From Paenarthrobacter sp. AR 02 (lineage in GTDB: Bacteria; Actinomycetota; Actinomycetes; Actinomycetales; Micrococcaceae): a stretch of 64,000 nt of DNA. The stretch lies in NCBI RefSeq assembly GCF_021538675.1, contig NZ_JAJUKH010000005.1, forward strand, positions 1 to 64,000, given 5' to 3'. Positions 10,618 to 18,876 of the stretch are shown in pieces. A program made the translations under genes and the position numbers. Position 1 is the first letter of the stretch. Every line of letters starts with the position of its first letter. The notes beneath the pieces were generated by a model. It was not told where the DNA came from and made no database searches. It was given only the letters and a program-made list of their open reading frames with translations.

Positions 10618-11373
10618 CTACCCGATGACGTTGAGCGTGAACTCGGCGGCCCCGATAAACAGGGCCAGCACAGAGGTCCCCAGACCCGCGACAAGCAACA
10701 GCCCGGGGTGGGCCAGGCCAACCACTACCCGCTTGAGCCTGGGGCGTCCCTTGAGGAACTTCTTGGGCACCCGGGTCTTGACCGGTGTTTGCCGCCAGCC
10801 GCGGAGCCGCCGAAGGAACCATGCACACCTGACAATGAACGCCATCCAGAGCACGGAGAGAACCAGCGGAACGGCAGCAAGCATCAGGTTGAACCCGAGC
10901 GCCGTGACTTCCTTCTCCGAGTCACCGATCACGGACTGCACGGTGGTGGAGATCGATGCGCTCATGACCACCGAGGCCGCCCAGACCATGAAGGCTGCGA
11001 CGAGCGCCAGGAAACGGACAAAGAAATGCCCCAGGACCGTCGCGTCCACTGCCTTGAGGTGCCGGCGTGGCGTGGCATAGAGGACCACCAAAGTTGAGAT
11101 CAAGGTGGGCAATGCGGCGGCGAGGACCAGCAGGTACCAGGTCCAGCCAGCCAGATCCACCACCTCGTCCAGGACAATGAGGCCGGCCCACAGGACCGTC
11201 CAGGCCCAGCCCGCGTAAAGCGGTTGGGCCACGAGCCATTGCGGAAGCCAGCTGTCCCGTTCTGTCGTACCGGTGCCGGGTGTCAGGGCAGCGGCCCCGC
11301 CTTTGTTGGACGCCTCAGGTACCTCATCGACGTCGCCCACGACGGCGCCCACGTCACCCACGCCTTCGCTCAT
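10618..11373 (-). CDS. five-helix integral membrane protein of unknown function
   Basis: This encodes 251 residues with a start at 11373 (MSEGVGDVGAVVGDVDE). The first ~45 residues are acidic and cytosolic-looking. I count five hydrophobic segments: LYAGWAWTVLWAGLIVL, WYLLVLAAALPTLIST, FFVRFLALVAAFMVWAA, NLMLAAVPLVLSVLWMA and LLLVAGLGTSVLALFIG. A basic loop lies before the last helix. No catalytic or transporter motif is recognisable. It is convergent with xerD and divergent from the Nudix gene at 11431. An upstream in-frame extension to 11952 is antisense to that gene and is rejected. Confidence 0.75.
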   Translation of the reverse strand: MSEGVGDVGAVVGDVDEVPEASNKGGAAALTPGTGTTERDSWLPQWLVAQPLYAGWAWTVLWAGLIVLDEVVDLAGWTWYLLVLAAALPTLISTLVVLYATPRRHLKAVDATVLGHFFVRFLALVAAFMVWAASVVMSASISTTVQSVIGDSEKEVTALGFNLMLAAVPLVLSVLWMAFIVRCAWFLRRLRGWRQTPVKTRVPKKFLKGRPRLKRVVVGLAHPGLLLVAGLGTSVLALFIGAAEFTLNVIG

Positions 11374-11430
11374 GGGCTCACTGTAGCAATGGTGGCCATG
11401 GCTGCGGGAGTACAGGTTAAGGTAGTCACC

Positions 11431-11925
11431 ATGACTGCAGCCCAGGTGACTTTGTGCTTCCTCCTTCGTAATGCCGCGGACGGTGAGTACGTGCTGCTCG
11501 GCACCAAGAAGACAGGCTTCGGCCGCGGCAAGGTTGTGGGCGTCGGAGGACACCTGGAAAAGGGCGAAACTGCAGAGCAGGCTGCCTGTCGTGAGGTCAT
11601 GGAGGAAATCAGCGTCGTCGTGGCACCGGAGGACCTTGTTCCGGCAGGGACAGTTGATTTTGTTTTTCCGGCCAGGCCCGAGTGGAACATGGCCACTACC
11701 GTGTTCCTCACCCGCGCTTGGGACGGGGAGCCCATCGAAAGCGTGGAGATCGCGCCCGCCTGGTTCCCTGTTGACCGCCTTCCCGTGGAACGTATGTGGG
11801 CAGACGCTGAGCACTGGTTGCCGGCCATGATTTCCGGGCAGCGTATCGCGGTGCGCGTCGCCTTGGCCGCCGACAACGAAAACGTGGCGGACGTCCGCAC
11901 CGAGGCTTGGGTGGGTCCGGTTTAG
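11431..11925 (+). CDS. MTH1/MutT-like Nudix hydrolase (8-oxo-dGTP sanitiser)
   Basis: This 164-residue Nudix protein has LLGTKKTGFGRGKVVGVGGH followed by LEKGETAEQAACREVMEEIS. Both the Nudix box and the KKxGFGxGK element before it resemble eukaryotic MTH1 more than E. coli MutT. The likely role is removal of oxidised purine nucleotides, but substrate range cannot be read from sequence. The ATG at 11431 fits family length; two earlier in-frame codons are possible. It is transcribed away from the membrane protein gene and ends at a strong hairpin. Confidence 0.85.
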   Translation: MTAAQVTLCFLLRNAADGEYVLLGTKKTGFGRGKVVGVGGHLEKGETAEQAACREVMEEISVVVAPEDLVPAGTVDFVFPARPEWNMATTVFLTRAWDGEPIESVEIAPAWFPVDRLPVERMWADAEHWLPAMISGQRIAVRVALAADNENVADVRTEAWVGPV

Positions 11926-11933
11926 TACCTCGG

Positions 11934-11977
11934 ACGACGGCGGTCCGGTCACCTCACGGTGACCGGACCGCCGTCGT
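11934..11977. terminator. bidirectional terminator between Nudix gene and prpC
   Basis: A perfect 20-bp inverted repeat occupies 11934-11953 and 11958-11977 with a 4-base TCAC loop. It is followed by ACTTTT on the plus strand. It lies between convergent genes, 9 bases past one stop and 27 bases from the other. Confidence 0.85.
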
Positions 11978-12003
11978 ACTTTTCTGCTTTAAGGTCGCAA
12001 AAC

Positions 12004-13143
12004 TTAGGGCACGTGCCGCTCTTCCGGGCCGTTGTATTCGCTCAACGGGCGGATGAGGGAGTTCGAAGCTACTTGCTCCATGATGTGCGCGGTCCATCCC
12101 GTGATGCGGCTGGCCACGAACAGGGGAGTGAACGCCTGCGTGTCGAAGCCCATGAGGTGGTACGTGGGGCCGGCCGGGTAGTCAAGGTTGGGCTTGATCG
12201 CCTTCGCCTCATCCATGGCCTGTTCAAGGCCGTTGTAAAGGCCCAGGAGTTCGGGCCGGCCGTAGTGCGCAATCATCTTGTCCAGCGCGGCCTTCATAGT
12301 GGGTACCCGGGAGTCGCCGTGCTTGTACACGCGGTGCCCGAAGCCCATCACCTTCTTTTTCTGTGCCAAGGCGTTTTCCATCCAGGTCTTCGCCCGGGAT
12401 GCTGCTTCGTCCAGCGATTCTTCGCTGCGGATGCCGATCTCATCGAAGGTATGCATGACGGCCTCGTTGGCACCACCGTGCAGCGGACCCTTGAGAGCGC
12501 CGATCGCGGCGGTCACGGCCGAGTGCAGGTCCGCGAGGGTGGAGGTGACCACGCGGGCGGTGAAGGTGGAGGCGTTGAAGGAGTGTTCTGCGTAAAGGAT
12601 CATCGAGACGTTGAACGCCTCAACCACTTCGGGAACCTGTTCTTCGCCGAACGTCATCCACAGGAAGTTCGCCGAGTAGTCGAGGTCTTCGCGTGGTTCC
12701 ACGACGTCCTGGCCGCGCCGGCGACGCTGGTCGTACGCCACGACAGCAGGCATGGCAGCCCAGAGGTCGATGGCCTTCTTCATGTTGGCTTCGGGTGAGG
12801 AATCCTCGGCCAGTTCGTGCCTGGCGCCAAGCACGGACGCTGCCGTACGGCAGACGTCCATGGGATGTGCCGTGGTGGGCAGGGTATCAATGACCGTCTT
12901 GACGACGGGATCGAGGGCACGTCCTGCGCGTTCGCGGGCCGTGAATTCGGCGAGCTGCGATTCGTTGGGCAGTTCGCCGTTCCACAGCAGGTAGGCAACT
13001 TCTTCGAAGCTGCATTTGGCGGCGAGTTCCTGGACGGGATACCCGCGGTACAGCAGCGAGTTCGTGTCCGGGTTGACCTTCGAGACGGCGGTGTAGTCCA
13101 CCACGACGCCGGCAAGGCCCTTTTTGATGTCTTCAGCTGCCAT
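12004..13143 (-). CDS. prpC: 2-methylcitrate synthase
   Basis: This 379-residue citrate synthase-family enzyme condenses propionyl-CoA with oxaloacetate. GPLHGGANEAVMHTFDEIG and KVMGFGHRVYKHGDSRVP contain the conserved histidines, and EHSFNASTFTARVV precedes them. The compact length and the position after prpD and prpB favour 2-methylcitrate over citrate synthase, though such enzymes often do both. The ATG at 13143 has an AAGGAG site. It is the last gene of the minus-strand gntR-prpD-prpB-prpC operon, separated from prpB by 70 bases that contain a stem-loop. Confidence 0.92.
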   Translation of the reverse strand: MAAEDIKKGLAGVVVDYTAVSKVNPDTNSLLYRGYPVQELAAKCSFEEVAYLLWNGELPNESQLAEFTARERAGRALDPVVKTVIDTLPTTAHPMDVCRTAASVLGARHELAEDSSPEANMKKAIDLWAAMPAVVAYDQRRRRGQDVVEPREDLDYSANFLWMTFGEEQVPEVVEAFNVSMILYAEHSFNASTFTARVVTSTLADLHSAVTAAIGALKGPLHGGANEAVMHTFDEIGIRSEESLDEAASRAKTWMENALAQKKKVMGFGHRVYKHGDSRVPTMKAALDKMIAHYGRPELLGLYNGLEQAMDEAKAIKPNLDYPAGPTYHLMGFDTQAFTPLFVASRITGWTAHIMEQVASNSLIRPLSEYNGPEERHVP

Positions 13144-13164
13144 GCTGAACTCCTTCGTTCATGA

Positions 13165-13189
13165 TGCAGGGCCCGGTGATGGGACCCTG
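13165..13189 (-). other. intercistronic stem-loop between prpB and prpC
   Basis: GCAGGG and CCCTGC flank a short hairpin with one internal mismatch (8 pairs). It lies just upstream of the prpC ribosome binding site. It could stabilise or attenuate the mRNA so that prpC differs in level from prpDB. There is no T tract, so a simple terminator is unlikely. Confidence 0.4.
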
Positions 13190-13213
13190 CGTTCCCCTTG
13201 ATGAAACTGGAAC

Positions 13214-14119
13214 CTAGCGGATGCCAGGAACCTTGAAGTTGAATACGCCGGTATCGAACTGGTTGTATGCCTCATAGTCCACGAGTTCGTAGAGGCGGGC
13301 ACGCGTGAGCATGTTCTCCACTTCAGCCTCTTGGGTCCCCGCAGCCTTGATCGATTCCAGAGTACGCTCTGCAGCGCCCATCGCAATGCGGAGGAGCGTC
13401 ACGGGGTAGATGACCATGTTCACGCCAACGCTTTGGAGTTGGTCGACGGTGAAAAGGTCGCTTTTTCCGAACTCCGTCATGTTGGCCAGGATGGGCACAT
13501 CCACGGCGTCACGGATGGCCTGGAACTCGCCAAGGTCCCGCATGGCTTCGGGGAAGATGGCGTCGGCGCCTGCGTCCACCAAAGCACGGGCGCGGTCCTG
13601 TGCAGCCTCGATTCCTTCGACTGCGCGGATGTCGGTGCGCGCCATGATGAGGAAGTTCGGGTCCCGGCGGGCGTCTGCGGCGGCGCGGATGCGCTTGGCA
13701 GCGGTGTCGATGTCAACGACGTTCTTGCCGTCCAGGTGTCCGCAGCGCTTCGGGTTGAACTGATCCTCGATGTGGCAGCCGGCCAGGCCTGCGTTTTCGA
13801 GTTCCTGGATGGACCGTGCCACGTTCATGGGTTCACCGAAACCGGTATCGGCATCCACCAGTGAGGGCAGGTCCGTCATACGGGCGATCTGTCCTGCGCG
13901 GGTGGCCACCTCGGTGAGGGTGGTCAGTCCGATGTCGGGAAGGCCGAGGTCGTTGGCCAGGACGGCACCGGAGATGTAGACCCCGGCGAAGCCCTTTTCT
14001 TCGATCAGCCGGGCCGAGAGCGGGTTGAACGCTCCCGGGAACTGCTGCACGGTACCCGAGTTGAGCAGCTCGCGGAGTTTGACCCTCTTCTGCTCCGGCG
14101 TCGTTGTGGAGTACAGCAT
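13214..14119 (-). CDS. prpB: 2-methylisocitrate lyase
   Basis: This is a 301-residue ICL/PEPM superfamily lyase that cleaves 2-methylisocitrate to pyruvate and succinate. The catalytic signature KRCGH is at residues 124-128. The metal-binding segment SLVDADTGFGEPMNV and IMARTDIRAVEG are also present. The prpD stop TAA directly abuts this ATG, which indicates translational coupling. Length is normal for PrpB and much shorter than isocitrate lyase AceA, so methylisocitrate is the likely substrate. Confidence 0.94.
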   Translation of the reverse strand: MLYSTTTPEQKRVKLRELLNSGTVQQFPGAFNPLSARLIEEKGFAGVYISGAVLANDLGLPDIGLTTLTEVATRAGQIARMTDLPSLVDADTGFGEPMNVARSIQELENAGLAGCHIEDQFNPKRCGHLDGKNVVDIDTAAKRIRAAADARRDPNFLIMARTDIRAVEGIEAAQDRARALVDAGADAIFPEAMRDLGEFQAIRDAVDVPILANMTEFGKSDLFTVDQLQSVGVNMVIYPVTLLRIAMGAAERTLESIKAAGTQEAEVENMLTRARLYELVDYEAYNQFDTGVFNFKVPGIR

Positions 14120-15640
14120 TTAGAACAGTCCCTTCGGGGCTGCGTCGAGGTTGATCACGCCGGGGGCGGCGGTGATGTTGAGTTGGTCCAGTTCACCGGC
14201 TCCGAGTTCAGTGACGCGTTCGACGGCGGTGAGGAACCTTTCGATTTCGGCGTCCTCCACGAGCCCGGCAGCGAGTGTGCGGAACTTGTTGATGTATTGC
14301 TCACGGGCAAAAGGCCGGGCGCCAAGGGGGTGCGCGTCCGCCACGGCGATCTCATCCGTGATGACTGTTCCATCGGTCAGCGTGATTTCCACGGACCCGC
14401 CGAAGGCCTTCTCGGCGATGTCCAGAGAGTGGTAACGCCGGGTCCACTCCGGGTCCTCCACCGTGGTGACTTTGTGCCACAGTTCCACGGTGTCCGGGCG
14501 GGCGGCCCGTTCGGGGGCGTAGGAGTCCACGTGGTGCCATGCGCCGTCCTGGAGTGCGACGGTGAAGATGTACGGGATGGAGTGGTCCAGGGTTTCGCGG
14601 GATGCGGTGGGGGAGTACTTCTGGGGATCGTTTGCCCCGGAACCGATCACGTAGTGGGTGTGGTGGCTGGTCTTGATAAGCACGGACTTTACGTTGGCCG
14701 GGTCCGTGGTTTCGGGGTGCTCGCGGTTCAGCTTGCGGGCGAGGTCGATCCACGCCTGGGCCTGGTACTCAGCGGAGTGTTCCTTGGTGTAGGTATCCAG
14801 GATGGCGCGCTTGGCTTCGCCGGGCAGCGGCAGGGGGACCTCGTAGGAGGCGTCCGGGCCGTCCAGCATCCAGGCGATCACGCCGTCTTCGCCTTCGTAG
14901 ATCGGCACGGGGGAAGTCTGCCCGCGCATGGAGCGGTCCACGGCCTCGACGGCCATCTTTCCTGCGAACGCGGGGGCGTGGGCCTTCCAGGTGGAGATTT
15001 CGCCCTTACGGGACTGCCGGGTGGCGGTGGTGGTGTGCAGGGCCTGTCCCACGGACTGGAAAATCGTCTCAACATCCAAACCCAACAACGTGCCGATACC
15101 GGCGGCGGCGGCCGGGCCGAGGTGGGCAACGTGGTCGATCTTGTGCTTGTGCAGGCAGATCGCCTTGACCAGGTTCACTTGGATCTCGTAACCGGTGGCG
15201 ATGGCACGGACCAGGTCGGCGCCGTTGGAGCCCACGTGCTGGGCGACTGCCAGGATCGGCGGGATGTTGTCGCCCGGGTGGGAGTAATCCGCAGCCAGGA
15301 AGGTGTCGTGGTAGTCCAGTTCGCGCACAGCCACGCCGTTGGCCCACGCCGCCCACTCGGGGGAGACCTGCTCGCTGATACCGAAAATGTGGGCGCCTTT
15401 GCCGTTGGCGGACGGGCCGTGGGTCAGGGCCTGGGCGCGGGCAGCGACGATCGGTGCCCTGTTCAGCGAGGCGATGGCCACTGAGGCGTTGTCGATGATC
15501 CGGTTGATCACCATGTCGGTGACCTCGGGCGTAACGTCAACGGGGTCGGCGGCGACCACGGCGATCTTGTGGGCCAGTTGTTCCTCGCGAGGGAGGTTCT
15601 CTTCGCTCTTGTAGACACGGACGTGATTGTTTTTAACCAT
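14120..15640 (-). CDS. prpD: 2-methylcitrate dehydratase
   Basis: This 506-residue MmgE/PrpD-family enzyme converts 2-methylcitrate to 2-methyl-cis-aconitate. Supporting segments include [40 protein letters not shown] and the C-terminal [14 protein letters not shown]. The ATG at 15640 has an AAGGAGC site. It follows the gntR gene by 26 bases and is coupled to prpB. Being the PrpD type, it is cofactor-independent, unlike the Fe-S enzyme AcnD. Confidence 0.94.
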   Translation of the reverse strand: MVKNNHVRVYKSEENLPREEQLAHKIAVVAADPVDVTPEVTDMVINRIIDNASVAIASLNRAPIVAARAQALTHGPSANGKGAHIFGISEQVSPEWAAWANGVAVRELDYHDTFLAADYSHPGDNIPPILAVAQHVGSNGADLVRAIATGYEIQVNLVKAICLHKHKIDHVAHLGPAAAAGIGTLLGLDVETIFQSVGQALHTTTATRQSRKGEISTWKAHAPAFAGKMAVEAVDRSMRGQTSPVPIYEGEDGVIAWMLDGPDASYEVPLPLPGEAKRAILDTYTKEHSAEYQAQAWIDLARKLNREHPETTDPANVKSVLIKTSHHTHYVIGSGANDPQKYSPTASRETLDHSIPYIFTVALQDGAWHHVDSYAPERAARPDTVELWHKVTTVEDPEWTRRYHSLDIAEKAFGGSVEITLTDGTVITDEIAVADAHPLGARPFAREQYINKFRTLAAGLVEDAEIERFLTAVERVTELGAGELDQLNITAAPGVINLDAAPKGLF

Positions 15641-15666
15641 GGTGCTCCTTCTAGGCAGTGGTGTTT

Positions 15667-16308
15667 CTAGGCAGGCGTGTGGGTGGCTTTGACGTGGGTA
15701 AGGCTGCGGTGCAAATGAAGTGTGGTTGCGGCTTCGGCCAGCCGGGGGTTGCCGGCGGCGATGGCTTCTGCGATGGCGGCGTGTTCTGCTGCGGCCGCGT
15801 GAAGCCGGGCGGAGTCGTCGGCTGCCAGGCGGCGGACCCTGACCAGGTGGACGCGGAGGCTGCGCATGGCGTGGGCCATATACGTGTTCGAAATGGCGGC
15901 GTCTATGGCATCGTCCAGCCGGCCAACCAGCGCGTAGTAGTCATGCCGTGCGGGGTCGTTTTCGTTGAGGAGCCCGGGAGCCAGCAGCAATTGGGCGTGG
16001 AGTTCGGCGAAGATCCCGGGTTCGCCGCGTTCGGCGGCCAGGCCCGCGGCCCGCACTTCGAGGGTCTCGCGCAACTCAAACAGTTCGTCGATGTTCTCCA
16101 GTGAGATATCGGTAACGACGACGCCGCGGCCTCCTGCCGCCGTCGTCAATCCTTCAGCGGTGAGCCGGCCCAGCGCCTCGCGGACCGGCGTGCGGGACAC
16201 GCCGAGGCGCTCGGACTGCTCCACCTCCGCCAGGACCGTGCCCGGCCGAAGGCGCCATTCGATGATGTCTTCCCTGAGGGCAGTGTAGGCCCGGTCACTG
16301 GCGCGCAT
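15667..16308 (-). CDS. GntR (FadR subfamily) regulator of the prp operon
   Basis: This 213-residue regulator has an N-terminal winged helix (residues ~5-70, including [20 protein letters not shown]) and a C-terminal helical FCD ligand domain ([20 protein letters not shown] then [16 protein letters not shown]). I chose the ATG at 16308. An earlier in-frame codon at 16338 would place the operator palindrome inside the gene. It is the first gene of the prp operon and lies just downstream of two TGTATACA palindromes, so autoregulation is likely. The effector is probably a methylcitrate-cycle intermediate, by inference only. Confidence 0.9.
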   Translation of the reverse strand: MRASDRAYTALREDIIEWRLRPGTVLAEVEQSERLGVSRTPVREALGRLTAEGLTTAAGGRGVVVTDISLENIDELFELRETLEVRAAGLAAERGEPGIFAELHAQLLLAPGLLNENDPARHDYYALVGRLDDAIDAAISNTYMAHAMRSLRVHLVRVRRLAADDSARLHAAAAEHAAIAEAIAAGNPRLAEAATTLHLHRSLTHVKATHTPA

Positions 16309-16316
16309 AGCATCAG

Positions 16317-16376
16317 TGTATACACAGCTTGGTGTCAAAGCGACAGTTGGATGGTTTTCAGCTCTTTGTGTATACA
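16317..16376 (-). promoter_or_regulatory. paired FadR-type palindromes in the prp operon control region
   Basis: TGTATACA occurs at 16317-16324 (within the 10-bp palindrome GTGTATACAC) and again at 16369-16376, 52 bp apart. Both lie between the gntR start and the end of the neighbouring response-regulator gene. FadR-subfamily proteins commonly bind short palindromes of this kind. With this spacing, looping or dual occupancy is possible. Confidence 0.6.
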
Positions 16377-16380
16377 GAAA

Positions 16381-17094
16381 CTAGCTTCGGTTCCAGCCGT
16401 ATTCGTTTTCGGGGCGCCCCGGGGTGCCGTACCGCGCTGCCCTGGTAACCGTCCCGGCGTCAGCCAAGTACTCCAGGTACCGGCGGGCGGTGACGCGGGA
16501 CATTCCTAGCGCCTCCATGACTTCGCTGGCCGAGACCGGCTGTTGCCGCGACCTCACCAGGTCCTTCACGGACTCCAGTGTCGAGCCGGAGAGCCCCTTG
16601 GGCAAGGGCAATTCCGTGGGGGCGCGAAGGCTCGCGAACGCCTGGTCCACGTCGCTCTGGGACGCCCCGGCCTTGGAAATCCCGGACAGGGAACCTGCCA
16701 GCTGGTCACGGAACGTCCGGTAGCTGCCCAGCTTGTCGGCGAATGTCGCGTAAGTGAAAGGCTTGATGAGGTACTGCACGACGCCGATCGACACGGCGCT
16801 GCGCACGATGTTCAATTCCCGGACAGCCGTAATGGCGATGATGTCGGCAAATACGCCCGCCGACCGCATGCGGCGGGCCACGTCCAGGCCGTGCAGGTCA
16901 GGCAGGTTCATGTCCAGCAGCACCAGGTCCACCGGTTCGCCGGATGCCGCGAATTCGCCCAGGATCCGCAGGGCCGACTGTCCATCCGGTGCGGTGCCCA
17001 CCAAGGTGAAACCGTCGAGGCGGCCGATATAGACGGAATGGGCATCGGACGCTATCGGCTCGTCCTCAACCACCAGGACGCGGATGTCTGTCAT
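16381..17094 (-). CDS. CitB/DcuR-type response regulator
   Basis: This 237-residue response regulator has an N-terminal receiver domain with acidic pocket E10/D11, phospho-acceptor D61 in LVLLDMNLPD and K in YLIKPFTYATF. The C-terminal part (SASEVMEALGMSRVTARRYL) is the helix-turn-helix of CitB/DpiA-like regulators. Its ATG overlaps the sensor stop by 4 bases (ATGA), so the pair is co-translated. The likely regulon includes the divergently transcribed dicarboxylate symporter. Confidence 0.92.
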   Translation of the reverse strand: MTDIRVLVVEDEPIASDAHSVYIGRLDGFTLVGTAPDGQSALRILGEFAASGEPVDLVLLDMNLPDLHGLDVARRMRSAGVFADIIAITAVRELNIVRSAVSIGVVQYLIKPFTYATFADKLGSYRTFRDQLAGSLSGISKAGASQSDVDQAFASLRAPTELPLPKGLSGSTLESVKDLVRSRQQPVSASEVMEALGMSRVTARRYLEYLADAGTVTRAARYGTPGRPENEYGWNRS

Positions 17095-18737
17095 GCCTGC
17101 TCTTCCTCGGGATCCGGCACAGGAAGCACAACATGGAACTGTGCACCGCCGGGATTGCTGATGGTCATCGTACCGTTCAGTCGCTGCACAGCCTGCCTGA
17201 CCAAGGCCAGCCCGACCCCGCGGCCATGGGCTCCTCCCGTACTTGCTGCCGGCGATTTGGTGCTGAAGCCGTACTGGAGCACGTCGTCAATGGAATCGGG
17301 ATTGATGCCACTGCCGGTATCCCGCACCGTAAATTCGACGGCGGCAGCGCCCGCTTCCACGACCAGCTCCACCGAACGCGGGGACTCACCGGCGGCAGCG
17401 GCGTCGATCGCGTTGTCCAGCAGGTTGCCGAGGATGGTTACCAGGTCCTGGATCTCAAGCCCGCGGACACCGGAGCTTCCGGAGGTGCGGACCACCAGTT
17501 CCACCCCGCGCTCATGGGCTTCTGCAGCCTTACCCATGACCAGGGCACTCATGACCGGTTCGTCAACGGACGCCACCATGTCATCGGTGAGTTGCTGGCT
17601 CAACTCGAGGTCCTTCGTGGCGAAATCCAAGGCCTGCGGAGTGCGGCCCAACTCCAGCAGCGAGACGATCATGTGCAGCCGGTTTGCGTGTTCGTGGGTC
17701 TGGGCCCGCAAGGCATCGGACAACGTCTTCATGGTCTGCAGCTCAGTGCCCAAGGACTCAATCTCGGTGCGGTCGCGGATGGTCGCCAACGTGCCGTAAA
17801 CGGCCGGTTTCTGCCTGCTGCGCCCAGGCACAGGCGCCACCGCCGGGGCCTGGTTGACCACCAAAATCCGAGAGCCCGTGAGGTGGATTTCATCATGGGC
17901 CGGCCGCCCGGACTCGAACAGCGCCCGCAGGCTTCCATCGAACGGCAGGTCGGCCAGCCGTGGGGCAGCAGCAGGGGACCGATCGGCGTCGGACGGTTCA
18001 AGGCCCAGCAGTTCCGCCGCCTGGTCGTTGTACATCACCGCCTTGCCACGGGTATCCACGAGGATGAGTCCCTCGCGCACGGAGTGCAGGACGGATTCGT
18101 AGTAGGCGAAGAGTTGGGCCAGCTGTTCCGGACCCCAGCCGCGTGTCACCGAACGCAGGTACCGTCCCAGCAGCCAGGACGCGATGGAGCCGAAGGTAAG
18201 CACCACAAGTGCTATGCCGCCGATCACCCCCAAACGATCGGCAACGTCAGTGTCCACGGTCCGCACGGTCACCCCGGCGGCCACGAGCGCCTTGACCGTG
18301 CCGTCCTGGTCTTTGACAGGCGAGATGGTCCGGACCGAGGGCCCCAGGGTCCCTGCAGTGACCTCAGTGAACGTGTTGCCGTTCAGGGCCGGTTCAATGG
18401 TTCCGATGTACGGCTTGCCCAGCTCCTCGGCCCGGGGATGGGTCCAGCGCGTCCGGTCCGGAGCCATGATCGTGATGAAGTCCGCATCGGCCTCACTCAT
18501 GACCTTTAGGGCATACGGCTGAAGAACGGCCGAGGGATCCCCCGAGGACGCGGCCTGAAGGACAAGCGGATTGTTGGCAATGGATGTCGATATGGCACGC
18601 ATTCGGCTGCCGGCGTCTCCGTATGCACGGTCCCTGGCCTCCAGCAAGGAAAATGCACCGAAAGCCGCCGTCAGCGCCAGAACGAACAGCAGGTTCGCCA
18701 CAAACAGACGGCGGGCGATGCTCCAGCTGTGAAACAC
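17091..18737 (-). CDS. CitA/DcuS-type sensor histidine kinase
   Basis: This 548-residue membrane sensor kinase has TM1 near residues 10-32 (LFVANLLFVLALTAAFGAF). An extracytoplasmic Cache-type sensing domain follows, then TM2 (GVIGGIALVVLTFGSIASWL). The cytosolic part has a PAS domain, the dimerisation His in QTHEHANRLHMIVSLLELG, and a HATPase with ILGNLLDNAIDAA and GRGVGLALVRQAVQRLNG. The GTG at 18737 has a GGGAGG site 5 bases upstream; a TTG ten codons earlier is less likely. This family senses citrate or C4-dicarboxylates. Confidence 0.92.
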   Translation of the reverse strand: MFHSWSIARRLFVANLLFVLALTAAFGAFSLLEARDRAYGDAGSRMRAISTSIANNPLVLQAASSGDPSAVLQPYALKVMSEADADFITIMAPDRTRWTHPRAEELGKPYIGTIEPALNGNTFTEVTAGTLGPSVRTISPVKDQDGTVKALVAAGVTVRTVDTDVADRLGVIGGIALVVLTFGSIASWLLGRYLRSVTRGWGPEQLAQLFAYYESVLHSVREGLILVDTRGKAVMYNDQAAELLGLEPSDADRSPAAAPRLADLPFDGSLRALFESGRPAHDEIHLTGSRILVVNQAPAVAPVPGRSRQKPAVYGTLATIRDRTEIESLGTELQTMKTLSDALRAQTHEHANRLHMIVSLLELGRTPQALDFATKDLELSQQLTDDMVASVDEPVMSALVMGKAAEAHERGVELVVRTSGSSGVRGLEIQDLVTILGNLLDNAIDAAAAGESPRSVELVVEAGAAAVEFTVRDTGSGINPDSIDDVLQYGFSTKSPAASTGGAHGRGVGLALVRQAVQRLNGTMTISNPGGAQFHVVLPVPDPEEEQA

Positions 18738-18768
18738 GTGGACCTCCCATGACCAATATGACCGCAAC

Positions 18769-18808
18769 GGTGATGTGTGTCACCAACGGCTCAATGATGG
18801 ATATCACA
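18769..18808. promoter_or_regulatory. two Crp-like sites in the sensor kinase/dctA divergent promoter
   Basis: GGTGATGTGTGTCACC (18769-18784) has a perfect GTGA-N6-TCAC core. AATGATGGATATCACA (18793-18808) has one perfect half-site and three matches in the other. The sites are 24 bp apart in the shared upstream region, consistent with Crp/GlxR-type catabolite control, but this is motif matching only. Confidence 0.5.
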
Positions 18809-18876
18809 CAAGGGCAGCGGATTGGACATCAGTGCAGGACCGCAGCGCCTTACACAGTATCCAGAAGGAGAATCCC

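Noticed and set aside
14183..15484. 433-codon plus-strand open frame opposite prpD
   Set aside because: It is a shadow of prpD; Gly/Val-rich translation without motifs.
17133..18509. 458-codon plus-strand open frame opposite the sensor kinase
   Set aside because: It is a shadow of the CitA-type kinase gene; no start signal and no family resemblance.
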